From the NCBI GenBank assembly GCA_966211455.1, contig CBIHNI010000008.1, forward strand, positions 134,306 to 198,305: a stretch of DNA of 64,000 bases, written 5' to 3'. The translations under genes and the position numbers were made by a program. The notes under the pieces were generated by a model. It ran no database searches, had not been told where the DNA came from, and was given only the letters and a program-made list of their open reading frames with translations. The stretch comes from 21-14-0-10-47-8 sp966211455 (GTDB taxonomy: Bacteria > Bdellovibrionota > Bdellovibrionia > Bdellovibrionales > Bdellovibrionaceae). Positions 42,157-50,797 of this stretch are shown piece after piece (position 1 is the first letter of the stretch; the number at the start of each line of letters is the position of its first letter).

Positions 42157-43056
42157 TTAAACCGTGTAAGCTTTCATCAATTCGGCGAGCCAATCCATGA
42201 AGACTTGGACTCGGCGTGCGAGATGACGTCGATGCGGGTAAACCAGTGAGACAGGCATCGGTTCGGCGCGAAATTTCGGCAGAACTTCGATCAGCGTGCC
42301 ATCTTTAAGATGCGGACCGGCTCCGACCAGTGGAACTTGAATGATGCCAAGTCCTGCTAAACAACTGGCCATGTACGAATCGGTGCTGTTCACTGTCATA
42401 GTGCCGCTCATTTTTTCGCTGCGATACTTTTCGCCATCGAAATATTCGAAGCCATCGGGTTTCGAGCCCAATGTCGCGACATAATGAATGAGCTGATGTT
42501 TTTCCAGATCTTGAATCTTCACAGGTTTCCCGTATTTCTTTAAATAACCGGGGCTTGCCACGTTCACCAATGTCAAACTTCCCAAATTTCGCGCAATCAA
42601 TCCCGAATCCACCAGACTTCCCACGCGGATCACGCAATCAAACCCTTCGCGGATCAAATCGACTTTGCGGTCGGTGCTGCTGAGCTCGATTTCGATTCCC
42701 GGATGCGAACTTAAAAATGTCGGCAGTCCTGGCACCACTAAATTGCGTGCCACACTGTTTGGCATATCGACCCGAATGCGTCCCTTCAGATTGGCCGCAC
42801 CTTTTTGAAACATGGACTCAATCTCTTCGGCGTCGGCCAGAAGATCACGGCAGCGCTCAAAGAAGGTCACTCCATCCTGGGTCATCTGGACTTTGCGGGT
42901 TGTTCTTTGCAGCAATCGCGTGCCCATGCTGGCTTCCAATTTTTGCACCGAAGTCGAAATTGTTGCTTTTGGCAGGCCTAAACTTTCTGCCGCTTTGGTG
43001 AAACTTTCCAGCTCGGCGACCCGAACGTAGATTTTCATGGCTTCCAGGCGATCCAT
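42157..43056 (-). CDS. LysR family transcriptional regulator
   Basis: 299 residues: the winged helix-turn-helix at residues 1-60 (F-T-K-A-A-E-S-L-G-L-P-K-A-T-I-S-T-S-V-Q-K-L-E), followed by a substrate-binding domain with R-L-L-Q-R-T-T-R-K-V and a Rossmann-like pair. The layout matches the D-x-x-F/aromatic-type LysR group that controls divergent oxidoreductases. The divergent SDR gene at 43178 is the likely target. AGGGAAG precedes the ATG. Confidence 0.93.
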   Translation of the reverse strand: MDRLEAMKIYVRVAELESFTKAAESLGLPKATISTSVQKLEASMGTRLLQRTTRKVQMTQDGVTFFERCRDLLADAEEIESMFQKGAANLKGRIRVDMPNSVARNLVVPGLPTFLSSHPGIEIELSSTDRKVDLIREGFDCVIRVGSLVDSGLIARNLGSLTLVNVASPGYLKKYGKPVKIQDLEKHQLIHYVATLGSKPDGFEYFDGEKYRSEKMSGTMTVNSTDSYMASCLAGLGIIQVPLVGAGPHLKDGTLIEVLPKFRAEPMPVSLVYPHRRHLARRVQVFMDWLAELMKAYTV

Positions 43057-43074
43057 TGGGCTTCCCTCTGTGAT

Positions 43075-43093
43075 TGTTCATAAAATGCGAACA
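43075..43093. promoter_or_regulatory. Inverted repeat, possible LysR site
   Basis: TGTTC, nine bases, GAACA between the LysR and SDR genes. The T-N-A symmetry fits a LysR box. The rest of the intergenic region is AT-rich and may hold both promoters. Confidence 0.4.
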
Positions 43094-43177
43094 GTATGTA
43101 TATAAATTGCCTATTTATCAATTATTTAAAGAACAATATCCTAGAGCCAGATGAACCCCACTTTCAAAGGAGAAAGT

Positions 43178-43930
43178 ATGAAAATCGCATTGATCACAGG
43201 TGGCAGCCGAGGCTTGGGAAAAAGCGCGGCTCTGCATCTAGCACAAAAAGGAATCGACGTTATTTTGACCTACAATCAACAAAAGGCCGACGCGGACGCC
43301 GTGGTAAAAGAAATCGAAGGTCTGGGTCGTAAAGCTTTGGCCCTGCAATTGGACGTGGGCCAAAGTAAATCTTTCGCCGCCTTCGCTGAAGCGGTGAAAG
43401 ACGGATTGAAAACAAAATGGAACCAAGACCGATTTGACTTTCTAATTAACAACGCTGGCGTGGGCGCCCACACACCATTTGCCGAAACCACCGAAGAGCA
43501 ATTCGACAATCTGACGAATATCCATTTCAAAGGAGTCTTCTTTCTGACGCAAAAACTTTTGCCGGTCTTAAACGATGGTGGCCGCATCATCAATCTTTCG
43601 ACAGGCCTAGCGCGTTTCTCGCTTCCGGGCTACAGCGCTTATGCTTCAATGAAAGGTGCTATCGAAGTTCTGACCAAGTATCTGGCGAAAGAGCTGGGGC
43701 CGCGAAAAATCGCGGTGAATGTGGTGGCTCCGGGTGCGATCGAAACTGATTTTGGCGGCGGCCGAGTGCGAGATCAAAAAGATCTGAATGCTTTCGTCGC
43801 TTCTCAAACGGCTTTGGGCCGCACCGGTCTGCCTGATGACATCGGCGGCCTAATTGCCACCCTCTGCACGGAAGACGCAAGGTGGATCAATGCCCAGCGC
43901 ATTGAAGCTTCGGGCGGAATGTTTTTGTAA
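43178..43930 (+). CDS. Short-chain dehydrogenase/reductase (SDR)
   Basis: 250 residues. The cofactor motif is T-G-G-S-R-G-L-G-K (residues 7-15), the N-N-A-G-V-G motif follows, and the catalytic Ser/Tyr/Lys appears in Y-S-A-Y-A-S-M-K-G-A. The ATG at 43178 after CAAAGGAG is used; a longer frame exists without a good site. NADP(H) is likely from the S-R pair after the glycine motif. Substrate unknown; probable target of the divergent LysR protein. Confidence 0.9.
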   Translation: MKIALITGGSRGLGKSAALHLAQKGIDVILTYNQQKADADAVVKEIEGLGRKALALQLDVGQSKSFAAFAEAVKDGLKTKWNQDRFDFLINNAGVGAHTPFAETTEEQFDNLTNIHFKGVFFLTQKLLPVLNDGGRIINLSTGLARFSLPGYSAYASMKGAIEVLTKYLAKELGPRKIAVNVVAPGAIETDFGGGRVRDQKDLNAFVASQTALGRTGLPDDIGGLIATLCTEDARWINAQRIEASGGMFL

Positions 43931-43935
43931 TCGCG

Positions 43936-44040
43936 ATGGAACAAGCGTTGCACCTTCTTGAAGAAAAGAATCCCAAGGAGGCAGCTTGCCACACGTTCAG
44001 GCTGAGCCTCTTTTCGTTCGCGGGAGGCTCTGCATTATGA
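43936..44040 (+). CDS. Possible 34-residue upstream ORF of amine oxidase
   Basis: Frame MEQALHLLEEKNPKEAACHT, then 14 more residues ending G-G-S-A-L-stop, begins 5 bases after the SDR stop and ends by overlapping the amine-oxidase start (ATGA). No ribosome site is seen, so re-initiation by ribosomes leaving the SDR gene is the likely route. It reads through a hairpin that hides the amine-oxidase ribosome site. Confidence 0.35.
   Translation: MEQALHLLEEKNPKEAACHTFRLSLFSFAGGSAL
44004..44030 (+). promoter_or_regulatory. Hairpin pairing the amine-oxidase ribosome site
   Basis: GAGCCTC (44004-44010) pairs perfectly with GAGGCTC (44024-44030) around a 13-base loop. The second arm contains the GGAGG ribosome site 7-9 bases before the ATG at 44037. 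Translation of the 34-codon upstream frame would melt it. Confidence 0.5.
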
Positions 44041-45440
44041 CACAAAAAAAATATGACGTTTTAATTCTAGGGGCGGGTGCGGCCGGTTTGGCCTGTGCCC
44101 GCAAGTTGTTAGAAAAGAATCTCAACATCCAAGTCATCGAAGCCAGGCCCCGCGCGGGTGGGAGAATGCTCAGTCTGCAAAAGCCGGGTTCTGCCATGCC
44201 GATCGAGCTCGGGGCTGAATTCATCCATGGCGCACCGGAAAGCACTTTGGATTTGATGCGAACATTTTCGCTTCCGTTCTATGATATTCAAGATTCACAT
44301 TTGCATTGGACCGGCAAAAAAATGACCGAGCTGCCACAGTTTTTCGAGAAGATCGAAGCGCTGAACGCCAAGCTTGCAAAGACAAAAAGTAAAGACGCTT
44401 CGGTCGGACAGTTTTTGCGCTCCCAAAAAAGCTTATCGCCACAGTGGAAGCAACTGTACCGTCGATTTATCGAAGGCTTTCAGTCCGCCGATATCGAAGT
44501 CATCAGTCAGCAAGCGCTGAGCTACGAGCCCGAACAAAGTGCCGCGACCGAGCTCAACGGCACCAACATGTTTCGGCTGGCGCGTGGATATTCAGAATTG
44601 ATCGAACGTCTCAGCGAAACGCTGCTACAAAAAGACATTCTAAAACTGAATCTGTGCGTAAAGAAAATTCGGTGGTCACAAAACGATGTCCAAGTCGAAT
44701 GCCAATCCGATTTCGGTGACGAGCGGGTTATCTTCCACGCTTCGAAACTGGTGGTGACTTTACCTCTCGGCGTTTTAAAAAATCAGCACGAGACATCGAA
44801 GATCGAATGGACTCCGCTGCCGACACAACTGGATTCGATTCTCGACGCGATGGAAATGGGAAACGTGCAGCGATTGGTTTTTCGCTTTCGCACACGGTTT
44901 TGGGAAGAGCTCGCCACAGACAAACCCTTGTCGTTCATTCACATGCAAGAAGACTGCGACTTCCCGACATGGTGGACCTTGGCGCCGATTCGCTCGACCA
45001 CCTTGGTCGCTTGGCAAGGTGGGCCGCGCGCCAAAACTATGTCTCAGTGGAGCAAATCCGAGCGCATCCGCGCCGCTTTGCAGACCTTGTCGCAATGGAG
45101 TGGAAGACCCGTTTCCTGGCTGATGCAAGAGATGGAATTTTGTGAAACTCATGATTGGAATCAAGATCCCTTCAGTCTAGGGGCCTACAGCTACATCAAG
45201 GTCGATGGTCTACAGCTTGCGCAGAAATTTTCACAGCCTGTTTCAAACACCCTCTATTTTGCCGGAGAAGCCACCTGCATGGGCGAAGCCCGCGGCACGG
45301 TCCATGGTGCGATCGAATCCGGCCAGCGCGCAGCCGAGCAAATTTTGAAATCACCAACCGAGCGGAAATCCAAAACACGCCCGTTCAAATCTCGAAAACC
45401 CCATCATGCAAAGGACACACATCATGCGCAAAAACACTGA
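44037..45440 (+). CDS. FAD-dependent amine oxidase (polyamine/monoamine type)
   Basis: 467 residues. GAGAAGLACARKLLEKN near residue 12 and E-A-R-P-R-A-G-G-R-M form the FAD site; the C-terminal Y-F-A-G-E-A-T-C-M-G-E-A-R-G-T-V-H-G-A-I-E-S-G is the amine-oxidase/phytoene-desaturase ending. It oxidises amines or polyamines with O2 giving aldehyde and H2O2; the true substrate is unknown. It starts at the hairpin-controlled ATG and overlaps the next SDR gene by 17 bases, so SDR-oxidase-SDR form one operon. Confidence 0.88.
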   Translation: MTQKKYDVLILGAGAAGLACARKLLEKNLNIQVIEARPRAGGRMLSLQKPGSAMPIELGAEFIHGAPESTLDLMRTFSLPFYDIQDSHLHWTGKKMTELPQFFEKIEALNAKLAKTKSKDASVGQFLRSQKSLSPQWKQLYRRFIEGFQSADIEVISQQALSYEPEQSAATELNGTNMFRLARGYSELIERLSETLLQKDILKLNLCVKKIRWSQNDVQVECQSDFGDERVIFHASKLVVTLPLGVLKNQHETSKIEWTPLPTQLDSILDAMEMGNVQRLVFRFRTRFWEELATDKPLSFIHMQEDCDFPTWWTLAPIRSTTLVAWQGGPRAKTMSQWSKSERIRAALQTLSQWSGRPVSWLMQEMEFCETHDWNQDPFSLGAYSYIKVDGLQLAQKFSQPVSNTLYFAGEATCMGEARGTVHGAIESGQRAAEQILKSPTERKSKTRPFKSRKPHHAKDTHHAQKH

Positions 45441-46314
45441 AACCGAAAAACGAAAGCCGAAGCCGCCATTCCCCGGACAGAAGCAAAAATCACCGGGTCT
45501 TGAAGCCAAGATCCGCCCCCGTCCCAAATTCCAAGCGGTGAATTACAAAGCCGCCGGAAAATTAGAAGGGAAGAAAGCTTTGATCACGGGCGGGGATAGC
45601 GGCATCGGTCGCGCCGTCGCGGTTCTATATGCCAAAGAAGGCGCGGATGTGGCGATCACCTTTTTGCCAGAAGAAATCCGGGACGCCGAAGAAACCAAAG
45701 AGTTTATCGAGGGTCTGGGACGCAAATGCCATTTGATCGAAGGCGATTTGATGGAAGAAGAATTCTGCATCGAAGCGGTGGAAACGGCCGTCGATTATCT
45801 GGGTGGACTGGATATCTTGGTCAGCAATGCCGCCCACCAGATGCGCAAAGAATCCTTAGAAGAAATCACCGCTGAAGAGTGGGATCGCACCTTCCGTACG
45901 AATGTGTATGCCTATTTCTTTTTAGCCAAGGCGGCCTTAAAACACATGAAGGCAGGCTCGGCGATCATCGCCACCAGTTCTGAAACGGCGATGATGGGTC
46001 CAAAAGAACTTCCGGATTACTCGGCAACGAAAGGTGCGATCAACACCTTCACCAAGTCGTTAGCGCAGATGTTGGCAAAAAAGAAAATCCGCGTGAATGC
46101 CGTGGCGCCGGGTCCGGTGTGGACTCCGCTGAATGTCTCGGATGAAGGAACGGGCAAAGAGAAAGTGAAAAAATTTGGAAAGGATCAACCGATCGGTCGA
46201 CCCGCACAGCCCGAAGAAATTGCGCCCGCTTACGTGTTCTTGGCGTCGGAAGCGGATTCGAGCTACATCACCGGTGCAATTTTAGCCGAGACCGGCGGTT
46301 TGCCGATCTCATAA
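45424..46314 (+). CDS. SDR oxidoreductase (YdaD/GSP39-like general stress type)
   Basis: 296 residues. The Pro/Lys-rich N-terminal extension (residues 1-45, with K-P-P-F-P-G-Q-K-Q) is characteristic of the GSP39/YdaD-type SDR group. The motif T-G-G-D-S-G-I-G-R-A follows, N-A-A-H-Q replaces N-N-A-G, and Y-S-A-T-K-G-A holds the catalytic Tyr and Lys. AAAGGAC precedes the ATG inside the oxidase gene. The family is known as glucose/ribitol-dehydrogenase-like and stress-induced, but the substrate is not known. Confidence 0.9.
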   Translation: MRKNTETEKRKPKPPFPGQKQKSPGLEAKIRPRPKFQAVNYKAAGKLEGKKALITGGDSGIGRAVAVLYAKEGADVAITFLPEEIRDAEETKEFIEGLGRKCHLIEGDLMEEEFCIEAVETAVDYLGGLDILVSNAAHQMRKESLEEITAEEWDRTFRTNVYAYFFLAKAALKHMKAGSAIIATSSETAMMGPKELPDYSATKGAINTFTKSLAQMLAKKKIRVNAVAPGPVWTPLNVSDEGTGKEKVKKFGKDQPIGRPAQPEEIAPAYVFLASEADSSYITGAILAETGGLPIS

Positions 46315-46328
46315 GTCAGAAGATTGAA

Positions 46329-46976
46329 TCAGATTTCCAGTTGTTTAAACTGATTGGAAGCGTCGTCATATTCCCACAGCTGGCCTTGCTCGAGATCGAA
46401 ATAGATTCCGAGCACGGTCAGATGACGATCCTTGATCGCTTCTTTGACGAATGGGAAGGTTTGCAGGTTCTGCAGGGAAACTTTGATCGATTCCATTTCC
46501 GCTAAACGCCAACGGGCTTCTTCGTCGACGACGGTCGCATTGGCCAGCACGCGGGTGCGGGCTTCTTCGGCGATACTCATCCACTGGCCGACGAAGCTGT
46601 TGGATTCAGTCACCCCACGCATCAGCGCCAAGATGCCGCCGCACTGACGGTGTCCCATGATGATGATGTTTTCAACGCGCAGATTGACCACCGCAAATTC
46701 AATGGCCGAGCTGGTTCCGTGGAAACCGACCGAAGAAGGTTCACAGGGCGGAACCAAGTTGGCGATATTTCGCACCACAAAGATTTCACCAGGTGAAGCG
46801 TCCGTTAAAATCGCCGGATCGACGCGCGAATCACTGCAGCCGATCAGCAATGTCTTGGGTGTTTGGCCCACAGACGACAGACGGTGGTAAAGTGAATGCT
46901 CGGGATCGGGAGAAAGGAAATATTTCTCGCGAAATCTTCGAAATCCAGCCAAGAGGCGAATAATAGGCTTGTTCAT
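46329..46976 (-). CDS. can: Beta-class carbonic anhydrase
   Basis: 215 residues with all zinc-site residues: C47-x-D49-x-R51 (in C-S-D-S-R-V-D-P) and H109-x-x-C112 (in M-G-H-R-Q-C-G-G). It interconverts CO2 and bicarbonate in the cytoplasm. The ATG at 46976 after CGGGGGC is preferred; a GTG 21 bases upstream is an alternative. It is divergent from the DUF1304 gene. Confidence 0.93.
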   Translation of the reverse strand: MNKPIIRLLAGFRRFREKYFLSPDPEHSLYHRLSSVGQTPKTLLIGCSDSRVDPAILTDASPGEIFVVRNIANLVPPCEPSSVGFHGTSSAIEFAVVNLRVENIIIMGHRQCGGILALMRGVTESNSFVGQWMSIAEEARTRVLANATVVDEEARWRLAEMESIKVSLQNLQTFPFVKEAIKDRHLTVLGIYFDLEQGQLWEYDDASNQFKQLEI

Positions 46977-47083
46977 GGATGCCCCCGAGTAAGCCACAAT
47001 CTGAGCCCAGGCTCAATCGAAAGCTTATCATTACGCCTTGCCACTCATTGCAATGCAACGGACACTGTTGGCAAGAGGTCATC

Positions 47084-47446
47084 ATGGAACTTTTATCAAA
47101 GATTTTGATCGCACTTGTGGCGTTTTTGCACTTTTACTTCTTGGTTTTAGAGATGTTTTTATGGACCAAGCCAAAGGGTTTAAAGGTTTTCCGCCAAAGC
47201 CTGGCGCAAGCTCAGGCGTCAGCCAAACTGGCGGCCAATCAGGGGCTTTACAATGGTTTTTTGTCGGCCGGACTGATCTGGAGTTTGATCCAAACCACTC
47301 CCGAGTTTGCGCATTCTTTGCAAATCTTTTTCCTGGGTTGCGTAATTGTGGCAGGTCTTTACGGTGCTTACAGTGTGAATAAAAAGATCTTTTTTGTTCA
47401 AGCCCTGCCGGCGCTGATCGCCTTGGGGCTTTTATTCTTGGTTTAA
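47084..47446 (+). CDS. DUF1304 family membrane protein
   Basis: A 120-residue inner-membrane protein with four hydrophobic segments and the family hallmark N-Q-G-L-Y-N-G-F-L-S-A-G (residues about 51-62), preceded by Y-F-L-V-L-E-M-F-L-W. AAGAGGT is 5 bases before the ATG at 47084; an upstream frame from 46979 is without support. Function unknown. Its end overlaps the ankyrin gene by 4 bases. Confidence 0.88.
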   Translation: MELLSKILIALVAFLHFYFLVLEMFLWTKPKGLKVFRQSLAQAQASAKLAANQGLYNGFLSAGLIWSLIQTTPEFAHSLQIFFLGCVIVAGLYGAYSVNKKIFFVQALPALIALGLLFLV

Positions 47447-47946
47447 GCTTCGTTGGGAACACGGAGCGATTTTGATTTTTGAAATCGGCTCAGCAAAATT
47501 TTAAAGAAGCCGACTGCGCGGCTCACGGGTTCTGCGTGTGAATGGTAGGTCCGAAGCAAATCCATCACATCGCTGCGACCAAACGTATTGGCAAAATCAA
47601 AGGCCGTCATTCCGGAAGAGTTGCGAACCGTCGGATCCGCGCCGGATTCCAGAAGCAGACGAGCCAGTTCAAGATGCCCTTTGAAGGCGGCGCCCATCAA
47701 AATACTGTTACCCGAAAAATCGGAGCTATTGGCGTCAGCACCTAAATCCAAAAGCAAAGCGGCCGCTTCTTGCTGGCCACCGTAAACGGCCAACATCAAG
47801 GGCGAGTATCCACGGTGGTCGCGCTCGTTGAGATCGGCACCATGGTTCACGAAATAAGAGATGCTATGCAACTGGCCGGATTTGGCTGCGGTCCAGAGGG
47901 TTTCGTTCGATTGCATTGTCTTTTTGTAGTCATCCCAGCTGCGCAT
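47443..47946 (-). CDS. Ankyrin repeat protein
   Basis: 167 residues with three ankyrin repeats (about residues 26-120), for example G-Y-S-P-L-M-L-A-V-Y-G-G-Q-Q-E-A-A-A-L-L-L-D-L-G-A-D-A-N and the next G-N-S-I-L-M-G-A-A-F-K-G-H-L-E-L-A-R-L-L-L. No signal peptide. The ATG at 47946 follows GGGAGGTG. It is divergent from oxyR and separated from it by 113 bases. In pseudomonads an ankyrin gene neighbours catalase and is needed for full catalase activity, so a related role is possible. Confidence 0.87.
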   Translation of the reverse strand: MRSWDDYKKTMQSNETLWTAAKSGQLHSISYFVNHGADLNERDHRGYSPLMLAVYGGQQEAAALLLDLGADANSSDFSGNSILMGAAFKGHLELARLLLESGADPTVRNSSGMTAFDFANTFGRSDVMDLLRTYHSHAEPVSRAVGFFKILLSRFQKSKSLRVPNEA

Positions 47947-48041
47947 AGCACCTCCCAAGGGGTTTGTTTCGATCCTGTTGGGATCTCTTTCAGGATCGGC
48001 GGGATTCGGATAGAAATAAAATATGGATTTTTTATATTATT

Positions 48042-48056
48042 ATAGGTTAAAACTAT
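48042..48056. promoter_or_regulatory. OxyR-type half site before oxyR
   Basis: ATAG-N7-CTAT, which is the tetranucleotide pair of the OxyR consensus. It ends 3 bases before the oxyR ATG and lies between divergent ankyrin and oxyR genes, so it fits autorepression. Only one of the two expected pairs is evident. Confidence 0.55.
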
Positions 48057-48059
48057 CAT

Positions 48060-49028
48060 ATGACCCTGGATCAATTGCGATACGCTTTGGAACTGCAAAA
48101 GACCCGCCATTTCTCGAAGGCGGCGGATAACTGCTTTATCACACAGCCGTCTTTATCGATCCAAATTGCGAAACTTGAAGACGAACTGGGCATGAAGCTC
48201 TTTGTGCGCACCCGCGCAGGCGTCGAAGTCACCGAGTATGGAGAAGAGCTTCTCAAGCAGGCGCGTCTCATTATCGACGAGACGGAAAGACTGTCTCAAA
48301 AAGCGCATGATCTCAAAGGCGAAGTGCAGGGGAGCTTTCGCCTGGGAATTATTTCGACCCTGGCGCCTTCGCTTTTGCCCTTGTTTGCGGCCCGCTTTGA
48401 CCGCAAATATCCGAAAGTTCAGCTCAGCATCATGGAAGAGCGCACCGAGCGTCTGGTCCACGATATCGATCAAGGAAAACTGGATGCTGCGATTTTGTCG
48501 ACACCGTCCAAAGCGCCAGAGTCATTGGTGGAAAAAGTGCTTTTCTATGAGCCATTTGTGCTTTTTGGTTCCGATGGCAGTCCGATTTTGGAAAAGAAAA
48601 AAGCCAGTGTCGAGCAGATCTCGTCCGATGAAATCCTGCTTTTGGACGAGACCCACTGTCTGCGCGATCAGGTGCTGCAGCTTTGCAAGGCTCAGTCGGC
48701 TTCAGCCAAGCAAAAGCTTCGCATCCAATCGGCAAGCTTGCAGACCCTGGTTGAATTGATCCGCCGGAATGAAGGCTACACGCTGTTGCCGGCGTTGTCG
48801 GCCGAGCTTTTAACCCCTGGTGAACGCAATAAAAATGTCCGTCATTTTGATAAACCCCTCCCTTCCCGCAAGGTGAGCCTGGTGTTTCACCAGGCTCGCC
48901 TCAAGCGCTCGATCGTCGAGGCCTTGGCCGAAACGATTTCCGCGTCTTTGCCGGACCAGGTCTTTACCGCCCATGCGCGGGGAGACCTGCGCGTTCTTTC
49001 GCCAAACCCGGATCATTTCGAGATCTAG
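48060..49028 (+). CDS. oxyR: OxyR peroxide-sensing LysR regulator
   Basis: 322 residues. The N-terminal winged helix (R-H-F-S-K-A-A-D-N-C-F-I-T-Q-P-S-L-S-I-Q-I) and the peroxide-sensing cysteines C200 and C209 in H-C-L-R-D-Q-V-L-Q-L-C match OxyR, where the pair forms a disulfide on oxidation. No ribosome site fits before the ATG because the ATAG-N7-CTAT site directly abuts it, so the message may be leaderless. It likely activates the downstream catalase. Confidence 0.92.
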   Translation: MTLDQLRYALELQKTRHFSKAADNCFITQPSLSIQIAKLEDELGMKLFVRTRAGVEVTEYGEELLKQARLIIDETERLSQKAHDLKGEVQGSFRLGIISTLAPSLLPLFAARFDRKYPKVQLSIMEERTERLVHDIDQGKLDAAILSTPSKAPESLVEKVLFYEPFVLFGSDGSPILEKKKASVEQISSDEILLLDETHCLRDQVLQLCKAQSASAKQKLRIQSASLQTLVELIRRNEGYTLLPALSAELLTPGERNKNVRHFDKPLPSRKVSLVFHQARLKRSIVEALAETISASLPDQVFTAHARGDLRVLSPNPDHFEI

Positions 49029-49054
49029 ATAAACTATTGAATCATTTAAATACG

Positions 49055-49069
49055 ATAGTTTTAAACTAT
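49055..49069. promoter_or_regulatory. OxyR-type half site before catalase
   Basis: ATAG-TTTTAAA-CTAT, 85 bases before the catalase start, close to where OxyR binds at peroxide-induced promoters. The flanking second pair is degenerate. Confidence 0.55.
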
Positions 49070-49153
49070 TAAGGAATCGCTACTTCCAATTTCAAATGGA
49101 AGGGCATTTCGTCGATCCTAGACATGTAACTTTGCACAGCAAGGAGAAGACAC

Positions 49154-50602
49154 ATGTCAAAGAAGATTTTAACCACAGCAACAGGCGCTCCGGTCGCCGA
49201 CAATCAAAATTCATTATCAGCAGGGGCACGGGGACCTTTGGTCTTTGAAGATTTTCATTTATTTGAAAAACTGGCTCATTTCAACCGCGAGCGCATCCCG
49301 GAACGCGTGGTTCACGCCAAAGGCTCGGGCGCATTCGGCGAATTTACAGTGACGAAAGACATGAGCAAATTCACGAAGGCGAAACTTTTTAATCAAGTCG
49401 GAAAGAAAACTCCCGTATTTCTGCGCTTTTCGACCGTCGGCGGAGAAATGGGATCGGCCGATACCGAGCGTGATCCGCGCGGGTTTGCACTGAAGTTCTA
49501 TACCGAAGACGGTATTTGGGATCTGGTTGGAAACAACACGCCGGTTTTCTTTTTGCGGGATCCGTCGAAATTCCCCGACTTTATCCACACCCAAAAGCGG
49601 GATCCAAAAACCAATCTGAAATCGGCGACCATGCAGTGGGACTTCTGGTCTCTGCATCCTGAATCTTTGCACCAGGTGACCATTCTGTTCTCGGATCGTG
49701 GGATCCCAGACGGCTATCGGCATATGGATGGATTCGGCAGCCACACGTTCAGCATGATCAACGAAAAAGGCGAACGCTTCTTTGTGAAATGGCATTTCAA
49801 AACCAAACAGGGTATTCGCAATTTGCCACCGAAGCGCGCGCATGAGCTGGCGGGTACGGATCCAGATTATGCTCAGCGCGATTTATTCGAAGCGATCGAG
49901 CGCGGTGAGCATCCGAAATGGAAAGTGTCTGTGCAAATCATGCCAGAAGCGGAAGCTGGCAAATACCACATCAATCCTTTCGACCTCACCAAGGTGTGGC
50001 CGCATCAGGACTATCCACTGATCGAAGTGGGCGAGCTGGTCTTGAATCGCAATCCGGAAAATTACTTTGCGGATGTCGAGCAAGCGGCTTTTGCTCCGTC
50101 TAGCGTGGTTCCGGGTCTTGGCTTTTCACCAGACAAGATGTTGCAAGGTCGCTTGTTTGCCTATGCGGATGCTCATCGATACCGCTTGGGTGTGAATCAC
50201 CATCAGATTCCGGTGAATCGTCCGATCAACGAAACACATGCTTACCACCGCGCGGGTTCGATCCGGGTCGATGGCAATGGCGGCGGGGCTCCGAACTATC
50301 ATCCCAACAGCTTCGACGGCGTTGAAACGTCGAAGGCGGCCGAACTTCCACCTTATGCAGGTGTCGGACCTGTGGATCGATATGATCATCGCGCGGACGG
50401 TGATTACTATTCGCAAGCCGGCGCTTTGTTCCGCTTGATGAATGCCGATCAGAAAAAACTTTTGATCGACAATATCGTTGGCGCCATGAAATCAGTCCCT
50501 GAATTCATTCAGCTGCGTCAGCTGGAACACTTTGACAAAGCCGATCCAGCTTACGGTGAAGGTGTGCGCAAAGGGTTGGGCTTAGAAAAGAAAGGGAAGT
50601 AA
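49154..50602 (+). CDS. katA: Monofunctional haem catalase (clade 3, KatA-like)
   Basis: 482 residues, the small-subunit catalase size. The catalytic His is H54 in E-R-V-V-H-A-K-G-S-G-A, with the distal Asn in V-G-N-N-T-P-V-F and the proximal haem ligand Tyr in R-L-F-A-Y-A-D-A-H-R-Y. It degrades H2O2 to water and O2. AAGGAGA precedes the ATG. OxyR lies directly upstream and a small membrane protein gene follows by 1 base. No signal peptide, so it is cytoplasmic. Confidence 0.96.
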   Translation: MSKKILTTATGAPVADNQNSLSAGARGPLVFEDFHLFEKLAHFNRERIPERVVHAKGSGAFGEFTVTKDMSKFTKAKLFNQVGKKTPVFLRFSTVGGEMGSADTERDPRGFALKFYTEDGIWDLVGNNTPVFFLRDPSKFPDFIHTQKRDPKTNLKSATMQWDFWSLHPESLHQVTILFSDRGIPDGYRHMDGFGSHTFSMINEKGERFFVKWHFKTKQGIRNLPPKRAHELAGTDPDYAQRDLFEAIERGEHPKWKVSVQIMPEAEAGKYHINPFDLTKVWPHQDYPLIEVGELVLNRNPENYFADVEQAAFAPSSVVPGLGFSPDKMLQGRLFAYADAHRYRLGVNHHQIPVNRPINETHAYHRAGSIRVDGNGGGAPNYHPNSFDGVETSKAAELPPYAGVGPVDRYDHRADGDYYSQAGALFRLMNADQKKLLIDNIVGAMKSVPEFIQLRQLEHFDKADPAYGEGVRKGLGLEKKGK

Positions 50603-50603
50603 G

Positions 50604-50774
50604 ATGAGCCAGTTTATCGCACAAGCCAAAGAAGCCCGTGTGATCTTGAAGGAGGAGGGCCCTCGGGCTCTCTTCCGCCGTTATGGTTGGAAACTGGTGG
50701 CCGGGGTCTTCTGTTATTATCTGATCCGCGATGTGACCATTTATGTTCTGCTGCCGGTGCTTTTGTTCAAATAA
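50604..50774 (+). CDS. Small membrane protein after catalase, 56 residues
   Basis: The frame begins MSQFIAQAKEARVILKEEGP and ends with a hydrophobic helix of about 20 residues (L-V-A-G-V-F-C-Y-Y-L-I-R-D-V-T-I-Y-V-L-L-P). AAAGGGAAG precedes the ATG and the gap to the catalase stop is 1 base, so it is co-transcribed. The N-terminus is amphipathic and charged. The arrangement suggests a small inner-membrane protein produced with the catalase on peroxide stress; no family recognised. Confidence 0.6.
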   Translation: MSQFIAQAKEARVILKEEGPRALFRRYGWKLVAGVFCYYLIRDVTIYVLLPVLLFK

Positions 50775-50797
50775 AACACCGGCTTTGCAGACAACTC

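Noticed and set aside
43096..43332. 78-codon ORF before the SDR gene
   Set aside because: Overlaps the SDR in another frame and has a non-protein-like sequence.
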